From positions 1 through 20,640 of the forward strand of contig DKMK01000002.1 in the NCBI GenBank assembly GCA_002469545.1: DNA of 20,640 bases. The letters are read 5' to 3'. Below are positions 1 through 6,743 of this stretch, piece after piece (positions within the stretch are counted from its first letter, which is position 1; each line of letters begins with the position of its first letter). The DNA comes from Rhodobacterales bacterium UBA7416. GTDB taxonomy: Bacteria; Pseudomonadota; Alphaproteobacteria; Rhodobacterales; Rhodobacteraceae. The notes below the pieces were generated by a model. That model was not told where the DNA came from, did no database searches, and worked only from the letters and a program-made list of their open reading frames with translations. A program made the position numbers and the translations under genes.

Positions 1-127
1 CATGAAAGATTCCAAAGTGATCGTCGCCATCAACAAAGACGAAGAAGCCCCGATTTTCCAAGTGGCTGATTATGGTCTTGTTGCTGACTTGTTTGATGCA
101 GTACCTGCATTGACAGACGCACTGTAA
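1..127 (+). CDS. etfA: Electron transfer flavoprotein subunit alpha, C-terminal fragment
   Basis: This is the last 41 residues of ETF alpha; the gene begins before the window. The reading frame runs from base 2 to the TAA at 125-127. The text reads VIVAINKDEEAPIFQVADYG followed by LVADLF, which is the highly conserved FAD-domain end of ETF alpha, including the NKD and PIF.VADYG motif near the FAD-binding pocket. The known role of the family is to pass electrons from acyl-CoA and related dehydrogenases, with EtfB, to ETF-ubiquinone oxidoreductase. A strong hairpin terminator follows at 145-174, so this is the end of its transcription unit. The identification is firm although only the tail is visible. 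Confidence 0.93.
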   Translation, partial: MKDSKVIVAINKDEEAPIFQVADYGLVADLFDAVPALTDAL

Positions 128-144
128 GCGACACTAAATTAATG

Positions 145-174
145 AAAGGCCCTCGCATTGCGGGGGCCTTTTTT
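145..174 (+). terminator. Rho-independent terminator after etfA
   Basis: A 12-bp stem (145-156 paired with 160-171, one G-U pair) with a three-base ATT loop is followed by a T run. It starts 17 bases after the etfA stop. On the minus strand the T run is shorter, so it would be only a weak terminator for the convergent regulator gene. Confidence 0.9.
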
Positions 175-195
175 GTGGGAACTCAAATCCATTCC

Positions 196-762
196 CTACA
201 GAAGGACGTATCGTCCACGTCCAATTTTTGTCATAATTCCGTCATTACATAAAGTGCGAAGTGCACGATAACATGCTTCGTGACTAAGATTGATGCGCGT
301 CGCCAATTCGATCACCGTTGAGTCATAGTAACCCGCCTGAACAGCCGCGAGAGTGCGTTCTTTTGCAGACAAGATCGCCAACAATTCAATGTGCGAACGA
401 TATTGCTGGACCTGCACGGCCAGTAATCGAGTAAACCGTTCACTGAACATTGGATCTGATTGCATTGCAGAAAGAATATCGGTCTTCGCAATCTTCACAA
501 CACTCCCTGCTTCAGTACAGATCGCATCGCAGTGGTAGATCATAGAGAACACAGATGCCTCTGCGAAATACCCACCAGAAACGGCCCTGTGTAATGTCAG
601 TGTATTCCCAAGTTCACTACTCCGTTGCAAAGTCACACATCCAGATACAACGTGGTAAAGACCCGATGTTGTTTCGTTCTGCCTAAACAAGACGTCACCT
701 TTTTGAATATCTATTGTTCGAGAAGCATCGGTGGGTAAATAAGAGAATGGATCCGGTATCAT
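196..762 (-). CDS. Crp/Fnr-family transcriptional regulator
   Basis: This is a small one-component DNA-binding regulator of 188 residues. Residues ~14-95 form a cyclic-nucleotide-type beta roll (IDIQKGDVLFRQ, then SGLYHVVSG). A linker helix follows, and a C-terminal winged helix-turn-helix lies at ~135-188 (ELATRINLSHEACYRALRTL). The recognition helix keeps the Glu and Arg (HEACYR) that in Crp and FNR read the TGA half-site. The Gly-Glu and Arg of the cAMP-binding cassette are absent and there is no N-terminal FNR cysteine cluster, so the signal is unknown. The ATG at 762 is chosen because a longer frame to 900 would run over the start of the divergent gene. No clear Shine-Dalgarno precedes 762, so the start is somewhat uncertain. 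An FNR-like palindrome overlaps this start codon, suggesting autoregulation. Confidence 0.85.
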   Translation of the reverse strand: MIPDPFSYLPTDASRTIDIQKGDVLFRQNETTSGLYHVVSGCVTLQRSSELGNTLTLHRAVSGGYFAEASVFSMIYHCDAICTEAGSVVKIAKTDILSAMQSDPMFSERFTRLLAVQVQQYRSHIELLAILSAKERTLAAVQAGYYDSTVIELATRINLSHEACYRALRTLCNDGIMTKIGRGRYVLL

Positions 763-778
763 ATGATCAAAATCATAT
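761..778. promoter_or_regulatory. FNR/Crp-type operator palindrome in the divergent intergenic region
   Basis: ATATGAT-CAAA-ATCATAT is a perfect inverted repeat with 7-base arms. It carries the TGA-N6-TCA core read by Crp/FNR proteins, and the FNR consensus is TTGAT-N4-ATCAA. It overlaps the regulator's ATG on the minus strand. Its centre lies about 54 bases before the ATG of the plus-strand gene, compatible with an activator site near -41 if transcription starts around 811. An AT-rich -10-like stretch (TAGCCTATAA) lies at 799-808. That the adjacent regulator binds here is inferred. Confidence 0.65.
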
Positions 779-813
779 TCGATTAATCCTACATTGGGTA
801 GCCTATAAAAAAT

Positions 814-818
814 GGAGG
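814..818 (+). promoter_or_regulatory. Ribosome binding site that fixes the start of the secreted protein
   Basis: GGAGG lies five bases before the ATG at 824. It overlaps the earlier in-frame ATG at 812, so the start at 824 is clearly the better choice and gives a clean signal peptide. Confidence 0.85.
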
Positions 819-823
819 TTCCA

Positions 824-1345
824 ATGAAACTAAGTCTTCTCTCAACAGCAATCATACTCTTCACATCCAGCGCGTTTGCACAACACAAACACCAATCCAA
901 TTTACCCAGTGAAACAGGTCAATCCCAATTTGCAGCAATAGCAGAGATCGTTACACTGCTCCGCGATACCCCTGAAACAGATTGGGCGCGTGTCGATATT
1001 CAAGCGCTGCGGGATCACCTTGTCGATATGGATAATGTGACAATCAGGGCATCAGTAACCCAGGAAAGAAATGGCCTGAGCATAACCTTCAATGTGACTG
1101 GCGATGTTGTGGTGGCTATGTCAATTCAGCGCATGGTCACGGCGCACAGTGCAATGTTACAACAATCTTCGAATTGGCGTGCCACTGCGCTTAGAAAGCC
1201 AAACGGTGCATCACTGAAGATCCAAGTCAACTCGCCTGAGGAGTTGGATCAAGTAAAGGGGCTTGGCTTCTTTGGATTAATGACAATCGGCGCCCATCAT
1301 CAACAGCACCACTTAATGATCGCATCAGGATTATCACCGCATTAA
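824..1345 (+). CDS. Secreted His-rich protein of unknown function
   Basis: I do not recognise a named family. The 173-residue product starts with a classic Sec signal peptide (residues 1-19, hydrophobic core LLSTAIILF, cleavage after AFA). The mature protein begins QHKHQ, and near the C-terminus is GAHHQQHHLMIASG (158-163 His-rich) with a final His, so both ends offer metal ligands. The middle (~45-140) looks like a compact alpha/beta domain (VDIQALRDHLVDMDNVT, then a beta-rich FNVTGDVVV stretch and MVTAHSAML). No cysteine is present. The gene is divergent from a Crp/Fnr regulator with a shared palindrome, so regulation by that protein is likely. A periplasmic metal-binding role is a guess from the histidines only. 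Confidence 0.8.
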   Translation: MKLSLLSTAIILFTSSAFAQHKHQSNLPSETGQSQFAAIAEIVTLLRDTPETDWARVDIQALRDHLVDMDNVTIRASVTQERNGLSITFNVTGDVVVAMSIQRMVTAHSAMLQQSSNWRATALRKPNGASLKIQVNSPEELDQVKGLGFFGLMTIGAHHQQHHLMIASGLSPH

Positions 1346-1469
1346 ACTACCATAAGCTCTCGTGGGTTGGGAACTCTGATTTGAAATTAGATCAATCGGT
1401 GTAAATTAATATAGTTAAGTCAAATCAATCCTTTAACCCCATGTTCACACGTGGAAACCCAACCAAAAC

Positions 1470-2336
1470 CTACTTCTTAGGCTTCAACTTTAAGGTCTCT
1501 TCACGCAAAAACGCCATCAAACCCTTGGCATCTTTTTCGTATGACTTCACGGTTTCTGGATCAATCAACTCGCCAATAACAGGGCTTTGTTTTTTGTTGA
1601 ACGCATTGCGGATTTCATACAGCAACAAACTTTGGCGCAAGGTATCGCCCAATTTGTTTGCAATTTGAAACCAACGACTGTTGGACCCAGTGAAATAGAT
1701 CGGTAATACCCGCGCACCAGATTGACGGACCATTTTGGCCGTAAAGGTCGCCCATTCACGCTCATTTGGTTCCCCAAAATACGTGTCCGACGTAGACACA
1801 GTTCCAGCAGGGAACAGCGCGATGCAATGGCCATCTTTCAACGAAGCAATCGCCTTTTGGCGCATTTGAATATTCTTGCGAATGGCATCTTCTTCGTGTG
1901 GAAAACTTACGGGTAGCAGATATTTTTCAATGCGTGTCACACCGACCAACAACGCACGGGTTAGGATTTGATAATCATCGCGTGCCTGGCTGATCAGCCG
2001 TGCCATAACAATCCCATCAATCAAACCATGTGGATGATTGGATACAATCACCAAAGGGCCATCGGATGGAATACGTGCGATTTCCGCCTCTGGTGTTGTC
2101 AGTTCGATGTTCATTTCTTCCAAAACAGATACCCAAAAATCAGGGTCCTTGTTTTGATCGCGCTCCCATTTGCGCATTTTATATAACAAATAATATCGCG
2201 CCGTCAGAATCTCGATCGCGCTGATAAAGAAACGCTTAGTGCGACTCGGGAATGAATTCGCATAAGTCAGCTCTGATCGGTCGTACAATTTATTTGGATC
2301 GTAATCTTCGTTATGATCGTTCATTGTCTCACTCAT
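1470..2336 (-). CDS. Lysophospholipid acyltransferase family protein (PlsC-like)
   Basis: The 288-residue protein is likely a membrane-associated enzyme moving an acyl group onto a lysolipid. At about residues 97-106 it has SNHPHGLIDG, the block-I active-site region of the PlsC/hemolysin-like acyltransferases. Further on are FPAGTVS (block III, the acceptor-binding FPxG-like motif) and VLPIYFTGSNSR (block IV). The spacing of His and Asp (HPHGLID) differs from the textbook H-x4-D, but resembles the 'HPxGxxDG' branch of the superfamily. The start at 2336 lies four bases after the ptsH stop, with AGGG upstream. An upstream in-frame start would overlap ptsH, and a second ATG exists at 2324. It is the last gene of the chvI-to-ptsH run. 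The lipid substrate cannot be told from sequence. Confidence 0.85.
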   Translation of the reverse strand: MSETMNDHNEDYDPNKLYDRSELTYANSFPSRTKRFFISAIEILTARYYLLYKMRKWERDQNKDPDFWVSVLEEMNIELTTPEAEIARIPSDGPLVIVSNHPHGLIDGIVMARLISQARDDYQILTRALLVGVTRIEKYLLPVSFPHEEDAIRKNIQMRQKAIASLKDGHCIALFPAGTVSTSDTYFGEPNEREWATFTAKMVRQSGARVLPIYFTGSNSRWFQIANKLGDTLRQSLLLYEIRNAFNKKQSPVIGELIDPETVKSYEKDAKGLMAFLREETLKLKPKK

Positions 2337-2340
2337 GGGT

Positions 2341-2607
2341 TTAGCGCCCTTCGCCAAAGTAATCTTCAAGCAGTGCTTTCAGCGCGTTTGCCAGTTTATC
2401 GGCATCAGGTCCAGCGGTCTCGACTTCTATTTCAGTTCCAATAGATGCCGCCAACATCATCAACCCCATCATAGAGTCACCGGTTACATCAAGTCCATCC
2501 TTAGAAACAACAGCCGTCGCATCAAAGGATTCAACGGTTTCAACGAATTTTGCCGACGCGCGCGCATGCAAACCTTTTTCGTTGATGATCTTAAGTGTTT
2601 GTTTCAT
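2341..2607 (-). CDS. ptsH: Phosphocarrier protein HPr
   Basis: This 88-residue protein has the normal length for HPr. The phosphoryl-accepting His14 sits in NEKGLHARASAKFV, the universal HPr active-site motif. Ser45 in GDSMMGLMML matches the regulatory serine that HPr kinase phosphorylates. HPr takes phosphate from Enzyme I and passes it to EIIA proteins. Here the next gene upstream encodes an EIIA(Man) and the run also encodes HPr kinase, so the set looks like a regulatory PTS rather than a sugar uptake system. No Enzyme I is present in the window. It is 8 bases downstream of the EIIA stop and 4 bases upstream of the acyltransferase start, so the genes are very probably one operon. Confidence 0.97.
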   Translation of the reverse strand: MKQTLKIINEKGLHARASAKFVETVESFDATAVVSKDGLDVTGDSMMGLMMLAASIGTEIEVETAGPDADKLANALKALLEDYFGEGR

Positions 2608-2615
2608 GTCGGCCC

Positions 2616-3011
2616 CTATATTCCGGCAGAGCCGCTACAACTGTTAATATACTTTTTACCAGCATCCATGGATACGGTCAAAGCTTGCTCAATGGGCAAA
2701 CGGCGCGATTTGGCCAACTTAAGCAACATCGGAAGGTTCGCACCGTATAAAATACGGCGGCCCTCACAATGACAGGCCTTCATGGACAGATTGGATGGCG
2801 ATCCACCAAACATATCGGTCACAACAACAACACCGTTACCTTGATCCACAGAATCCGCTATTGTGCAAATCTCGTTTTGCTTGTCACTGCGATCACATTC
2901 GGCCGCGATCGACACGGCCTTAATGCCCACCTGTGGGCCCATGACATGTTCGATTGCTGCCAAATACTCTTCAGCCAGTCGTCCATGTCCTACAATCACG
3001 ACACCAATCAC
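2616..3011 (-). CDS. PTS EIIA component, mannose/fructose type
   Basis: The 131-residue protein opens VIGVVIVGHGRLAEEYL; His9 in the GHG motif is the phosphoryl-accepting histidine of EIIA(Man). A second typical element is VVVVTDMFGGSPSN at about residues 61-74, followed by NLPMLLKL. Length fits a stand-alone EIIA domain without IIB. The start is a GTG at 3011 whose last two bases overlap the rapZ TGA stop; an AGGAG lies about ten bases upstream inside rapZ. A longer open frame to 3155 has no family similarity in its extension. No IIB, IIC or IID genes accompany it, which is the usual alphaproteobacterial situation where the domain acts in regulation. Confidence 0.92.
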   Translation of the reverse strand: MIGVVIVGHGRLAEEYLAAIEHVMGPQVGIKAVSIAAECDRSDKQNEICTIADSVDQGNGVVVVTDMFGGSPSNLSMKACHCEGRRILYGANLPMLLKLAKSRRLPIEQALTVSMDAGKKYINSCSGSAGI

Positions 3012-3907
3012 GTTTGTAACACTCCTGCATCTCGTGCGATCATCGCACGTCGTTCCATTTCTCTGTGACGTACTGAAGCTTGCCACCCCAATTTCGTCAA
3101 CGCCGCTGACAACTCTTGTGCCACGCAAACTGACCTGTGTTTGCCACCAGTGCACCCCAGTCCAATCGTGAAATGCGCTTTACCTTCATCGCGATACGCA
3201 GGCAAGAGCAAGGATGCCATCCCAACAGCCTGTGCGAAAAAAGCATCATATAGTTTATCTGCCTTAACATAGTCCTGAACAACCGGATCCATGCCCGTTA
3301 ATTCACGTAAATTAACGTCCCAATATGGATTCCTAAGAAACCTGCAATCCAGCACCATGTCAATTCCCCGCGGCACGCCACGTTTGTATGAGAAGGATTG
3401 CACATTAACCGCCAAACTGCGCGCCCGCTCTGTGCCAAACATTTTTTCGACATCTGCACGCAAATCATGGGGGGACATTTCAGTCGTATCTAAATACACA
3501 TCCGCGCGGTGGCGCAGTACATGCAACAGATCTTGTTCCAATTCGATCCCCTTTAGCGGGGTACTGTCAGGCGCGGACGGATGGCGCCTGCGTGTTTCGC
3601 TGTAACGGCGTAACAATACATCTGTAGAACAATCGACGTAAAACAACGATGCTTCGTAATCTTCACGCTGTTCCAAAATATCGACAGCATCCATCACAGC
3701 TTTGACGCTGAAATCGCGTGTGCGGACGTCAACTGACAGCGCCAAATCACGGCCCAATTTCGGCCCTGCTAACAAGCGTGGCAGAAACTCCAAAGGCAGG
3801 TTGTCGATAGTTTCGAAACCCATGTCTTCAAACGCATTTACAACCGTACTACGACCGGCCCCAGACGGGCCAGTGATCAGAACTAATCTTGTTGCGTTTT
3901 GTTCCAT
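3008..3907 (-). CDS. rapZ: RNase adapter protein RapZ / P-loop nucleotide-binding protein
   Basis: This 299-residue protein spans the full family length. The N-terminal P-loop is GPSGAGRST (13-21), with Arg in place of the usual Lys; I believe that is common in alphaproteobacterial members. It is followed by FEDMGFETIDNLPLEFLP, a family hallmark. The C-terminal half carries FTIGLGCTGGKHRSV, the conserved small-molecule/RNA-binding domain. In Escherichia coli RapZ binds GlcN6P and guides RNase E to the GlmZ sRNA; the function in this group is less clear. Its stop overlaps the GTG start of EIIA. It lies 19 bases downstream of hprK, the common alphaproteobacterial neighbour. Confidence 0.95.
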   Translation of the reverse strand: MEQNATRLVLITGPSGAGRSTVVNAFEDMGFETIDNLPLEFLPRLLAGPKLGRDLALSVDVRTRDFSVKAVMDAVDILEQREDYEASLFYVDCSTDVLLRRYSETRRRHPSAPDSTPLKGIELEQDLLHVLRHRADVYLDTTEMSPHDLRADVEKMFGTERARSLAVNVQSFSYKRGVPRGIDMVLDCRFLRNPYWDVNLRELTGMDPVVQDYVKADKLYDAFFAQAVGMASLLLPAYRDEGKAHFTIGLGCTGGKHRSVCVAQELSAALTKLGWQASVRHREMERRAMIARDAGVLQT

Positions 3908-3926
3908 TTATTTCCTAGTGCTGCGC

Positions 3927-4361
3927 TTATACATCTGCGCGGCCCATTGTTACGAACTGACAGGCTACACTGTGCAAATAGGGAATGTCAGCCCCATAAA
4001 TCAAGGGAATATCACAACTTTGTAACGTGATGTGTCTGCACGGTGGCAATCTATCTACCTCTGATTGTGACATATCTATTGCCAGTGCCAATTTCGTACT
4101 GTCGATATAATTGCAATTAAAAATACCAACACGCGCCACTTCGATCAGACCGGCAATATTTGGTGGTCGCCGCGCGATTACAGAGCCATTTTGGACATTC
4201 AAATCAACATAATCGTCGCCAACCAAAACTGCGCCAATACTCATACACGCCAATGCAAGGCTGGATTTGCCACTGCCAGAATTGCCCAAAATCAAAACGC
4301 CCTTACCGTCAAAATCAACACATGATGCGTGCTGAATGCCGAAATCAAGGGCGCGGTTCAA
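3927..4361 (-). CDS. hprK: HPr kinase/phosphorylase, short alphaproteobacterial form
   Basis: The 144-residue protein is the catalytic-domain-only form found in alphaproteobacteria; Gram-positive HprK is about 310 residues. HASCVDFDGKGVLILGNSGSGKSS holds the P-loop at 26-33, and LVGDDYVDL supplies the acidic pair. The signature region reads GLIEVARVGI where the family normally has an Arg-Gly dipeptide (E-[IV]-R-G-x-G-I); here it is Ala-Arg. The start is a TTG whose last two bases lie in the chvG TGA stop (TTGA). No in-frame ATG exists before the conserved HAS block, so TTG is well supported. The expected substrate is Ser45 of the HPr encoded three genes downstream. Whether activity survives the signature change is unknown. 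Confidence 0.9.
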   Translation of the reverse strand: MNRALDFGIQHASCVDFDGKGVLILGNSGSGKSSLALACMSIGAVLVGDDYVDLNVQNGSVIARRPPNIAGLIEVARVGIFNCNYIDSTKLALAIDMSQSEVDRLPPCRHITLQSCDIPLIYGADIPYLHSVACQFVTMGRADV

Positions 4362-5998
4362 ATTGGAAACCCAACGATAAACCGCGCGCCTAGCACGGGT
4401 TCATCCAAATCCTCGGACTTTCGAATATTTTCAGCCCAAATCGTGCCGCCATGCGCTTCTACGATTTGCTTTGAAATCGCCAATCCCAACCCTGAATGAT
4501 TGCCAAAGTCATCCGAAGGGCGTTGTGAATAAAAGCGGCGGAAAATCTCTTCTAAACTACCCTCTGGAATGCCAGGCCCGGTGTCTTCGACGACCGCCAA
4601 TATACGATTACCGCGCATACGGCACCAAACGCGAATGGCATCACCCTCTTTGCAAAATGAAATCGCATTGGTGACCAGATTAACAAACACCTGCGCCAAG
4701 CGCTCCTCTAATCCATCAAAGTAAATTGGTTTTGATGGGCCCTCCCAAAACAAATCAATCCCAATATCGATCGCTTCCATACGGTGGAACTCCACAATAT
4801 TGGACAACATTTTGGTCAATATAAACCGTTGGGTTTCTTCGTTCACCAATTCTGCGTCCAACCGCGAGGCGTTTGAAATATCAGACACCAAACGATCCAG
4901 CCGACGCACATCCATTTCCAAGATATCCAACAGTTCCGCCTTACCCTTCCCTTCCTTTGCAACACGCAGGGTTTCCACTGCAGATCGCATAGAGGCCAAA
5001 GGATTTTTGATTTCATGCGCCACGTCAGCTGCAAAACTCTCGTTTGTCGCAATGCGTTCGTACAACGCATTTGTCATGTCAGCCATGGCACCGGACAGAC
5101 GTCCAATCACATCAGTGCGGCCAGCCAAGTTCGGAATCAATGCTTTGTGCGCGCCGTCAGGCCCCAGATCGGCAGCAGTGCCGATTTCCGCCGCACGCGC
5201 CAAATCATTCAGCGGATTGGTTATGGCGCGCGCCAATACCGCCGCAAACATCAACGCGACCCCAACAGCAACAAAGAAGAAAGCAAACAAAGCTTTAGTG
5301 CGGACACTCGATAAATCCGAAATCAGTTTACGCGGTGTTTGGATAACCAGATAACCAACCAAGTTTCCATTTTTGCTCAATGTTCGCGCAACAGCAAAAA
5401 TGGTATCACCAGAACGCAGAACAGTTTGATGAGGTGCTAATTCTCCGCCGTTTGCTCGTTCCATCAAAGTGCGATTAAATTGTTCAAAATTTTGCGCTTC
5501 TGAAATTGGATTATCGGCGCCAAAGATGCGCGCCAAATTCGTCCACAACGATACTGTTCCCTCTTCGAGCGGCATATCTGTTGGTTCAAATTGAAATCTG
5601 GCCGCGCTGGACCGACTCACCAGCTCCATTTGATCTGTATAAATTTCCAGCGTCAAACCTTCGTGTCGCAAAAGGGATTTTTCCGCATTTTCAAGTATGG
5701 CGTAATGACTGTCACCATCCGTTTCACTTAAACGACGCTGCAATACAGCCTGTTGGAAATTGGCCTGGTCGGACAGATACCCCTTGGCTGCATCGGTGAA
5801 TTGGCTTTGTGGCTGTCCAACCAACACCGCCCCAACCAATAAAACCGCGAGCGCGATAAAATTCGCCAAAAATATCCGACGCGTCAGATTAAAGCTGTGG
5901 AATCCAGTAAAGCGGCCGCGACGCGGGTGTTGTGCCAACACCATATCGGGATCGCCAATCCAGCCGTCGCTCGATTTCTTTTCTTCGGACTCAGCCAA
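4358..5998 (-). CDS. chvG: Sensor histidine kinase ChvG
   Basis: This 546-residue protein is an inner-membrane sensor kinase. TM1 lies at ~43-61 and TM2 at ~236-257, bounding a periplasmic domain of about 170 residues. A HAMP segment follows (ITNPLNDLARAAEIG). The phospho-acceptor His328 is in DVAHEIKNPL. The ATP-binding domain has the N box NLVTNAISF, the G1 box VEDTGPGIPEG, IFRRFYSQRP and the G2 box HSGLGLAISKQIVEAHGGTIW. ChvG/ExoS kinases sense envelope stress or acidity and phosphorylate ChvI, encoded just upstream; ExoR, their periplasmic inhibitor in rhizobia, is not seen here. The start is TTG at 5998, with an in-frame TGA upstream and a weak GGA. The only nearby alternative is an ATG at 5944. 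Confidence 0.94.
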   Translation of the reverse strand: MAESEEKKSSDGWIGDPDMVLAQHPRRGRFTGFHSFNLTRRIFLANFIALAVLLVGAVLVGQPQSQFTDAAKGYLSDQANFQQAVLQRRLSETDGDSHYAILENAEKSLLRHEGLTLEIYTDQMELVSRSSAARFQFEPTDMPLEEGTVSLWTNLARIFGADNPISEAQNFEQFNRTLMERANGGELAPHQTVLRSGDTIFAVARTLSKNGNLVGYLVIQTPRKLISDLSSVRTKALFAFFFVAVGVALMFAAVLARAITNPLNDLARAAEIGTAADLGPDGAHKALIPNLAGRTDVIGRLSGAMADMTNALYERIATNESFAADVAHEIKNPLASMRSAVETLRVAKEGKGKAELLDILEMDVRRLDRLVSDISNASRLDAELVNEETQRFILTKMLSNIVEFHRMEAIDIGIDLFWEGPSKPIYFDGLEERLAQVFVNLVTNAISFCKEGDAIRVWCRMRGNRILAVVEDTGPGIPEGSLEEIFRRFYSQRPSDDFGNHSGLGLAISKQIVEAHGGTIWAENIRKSEDLDEPVLGARFIVGFPI

Positions 5999-6034
5999 TT
6001 TGATTATTCCAATTCACGAACACGGCGCATTTAT

Positions 6035-6743
6035 CTACGCTTCGGTATAGCGGTAACCAATGCCATACAACGTCTCAATCGCACCGAACTCATTATCCGC
6101 ATTACGCATCTTCTTACGCAGGCGCTTAATGCGGCTGTCGATTGTACGATCATCGACATACACTTGATCGCTGTATGCCAAATCCATTAACTGGTCACGG
6201 CTTTTGACAAACCCTGGGCGCACAGCCAGAGAATGCAACAACAAGAATTCCGTAACCGTCAGCGAAACCGGTTCGCCTTTCCATGTAACGGAATGGCGCA
6301 TAGGATCCATAACCAGGCTACCACGTGTAATGGGTGCGTCTTCGGGTTCACGTTCTTCGATCGGCTTTTCATCCGCAACACCACGGCGCAACAGCGCCTT
6401 AATCCGCTCTACCAACAAACGTTGTGAAAACAGTTTTTTTTTTGATGTAATCGTCGGCGCCCATTCGCAAACCCAAAACCTCATCAATTTCATCGTCTTT
6501 GGATGTCAAAAAAATCACAGGCATTTGTGTAATTTGGCGAACCTTGGTCAGCAGATCCATACCATCCATACGTGGCATTTTAATATCAAACACAGCCAAG
6601 TCAGGTAGGTTTCCATTAGACATATCTGTCCATGCTTCCAGTCCATCATTATACTTGCGAACTTCGAAACCTTCCGACTCCAGTGTCATAGACACAGAAG
6701 TAAGGATATTCTGATCGTCATCAACCAGTGCAATAATTGCCAT
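6035..6743 (-). pseudogene. chvI: Response regulator ChvI, reading frame broken at an A10 run
   Basis: Two overlapping frames together encode an OmpR-type regulator. The first (6743 down to 6399) gives the receiver, with acidic DDD at 8-10, phospho-acceptor Asp53 (FDIKMPRMDG), Thr80 and GADDYIKK ending in Lys102. The second supplies LFSQRLLVERIKALLRR and a full winged-helix DNA-binding domain ending GYRYTEA at 6035. The frames part at ten A residues (6434-6443). With nine, the protein would be one 235-residue chain of normal family length, with KKKLFSQ where ChvI usually reads KKPFSQ. As written, frame 0 stops after a 114-residue receiver. Both halves look well conserved, so this is either recent, a sequencing error, or bridged by slippage. 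The start at 6743 has AGGGGG upstream. Its partner ChvG follows 36 bases later. Confidence 0.88.
6434..6443 (-). repeat. Homopolymer A10 (minus strand) inside chvI
   Basis: Ten consecutive A residues on the coding strand sit exactly where the reading frame changes, between the receiver and the last receiver helix. Such runs are prone to polymerase slippage and to base-calling length errors. Confidence 0.95.

Noticed and set aside
763..900. N-terminal extension of the Crp/Fnr frame with a Cys-x-Cys-Cys cluster, which might suggest an FNR-like iron-sulfur sensor
   Set aside because: It lies opposite the signal-peptide coding region and ribosome site of the divergent gene and has no family similarity; the beta-roll begins just after the ATG at 762.
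1346..1469. Possible terminator or small RNA between the convergent secreted-protein and acyltransferase genes
   Set aside because: No stem with a T run is visible on either strand; only weak, short inverted repeats.
3012..3155. Longer start for the EIIA gene reaching into rapZ
   Set aside because: The extra 48 residues are rapZ read in another frame; the EIIA fold begins exactly at the GTG at 3011.
4800..5354. 184-residue plus-strand open frame opposite chvG
   Set aside because: It is a shadow of the chvG coding frame, rich in Ser/Ala/Arg with no recognisable motif and no ribosome site.
6434..6443. A dnaX-type -1 ribosomal frameshift at the A10 run of chvI
   Set aside because: The downstream domain is in the +1 (equivalently -2) frame relative to the receiver, so a -1 shift would not reach it. 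A one-base shorter transcript or +1 shift is needed.
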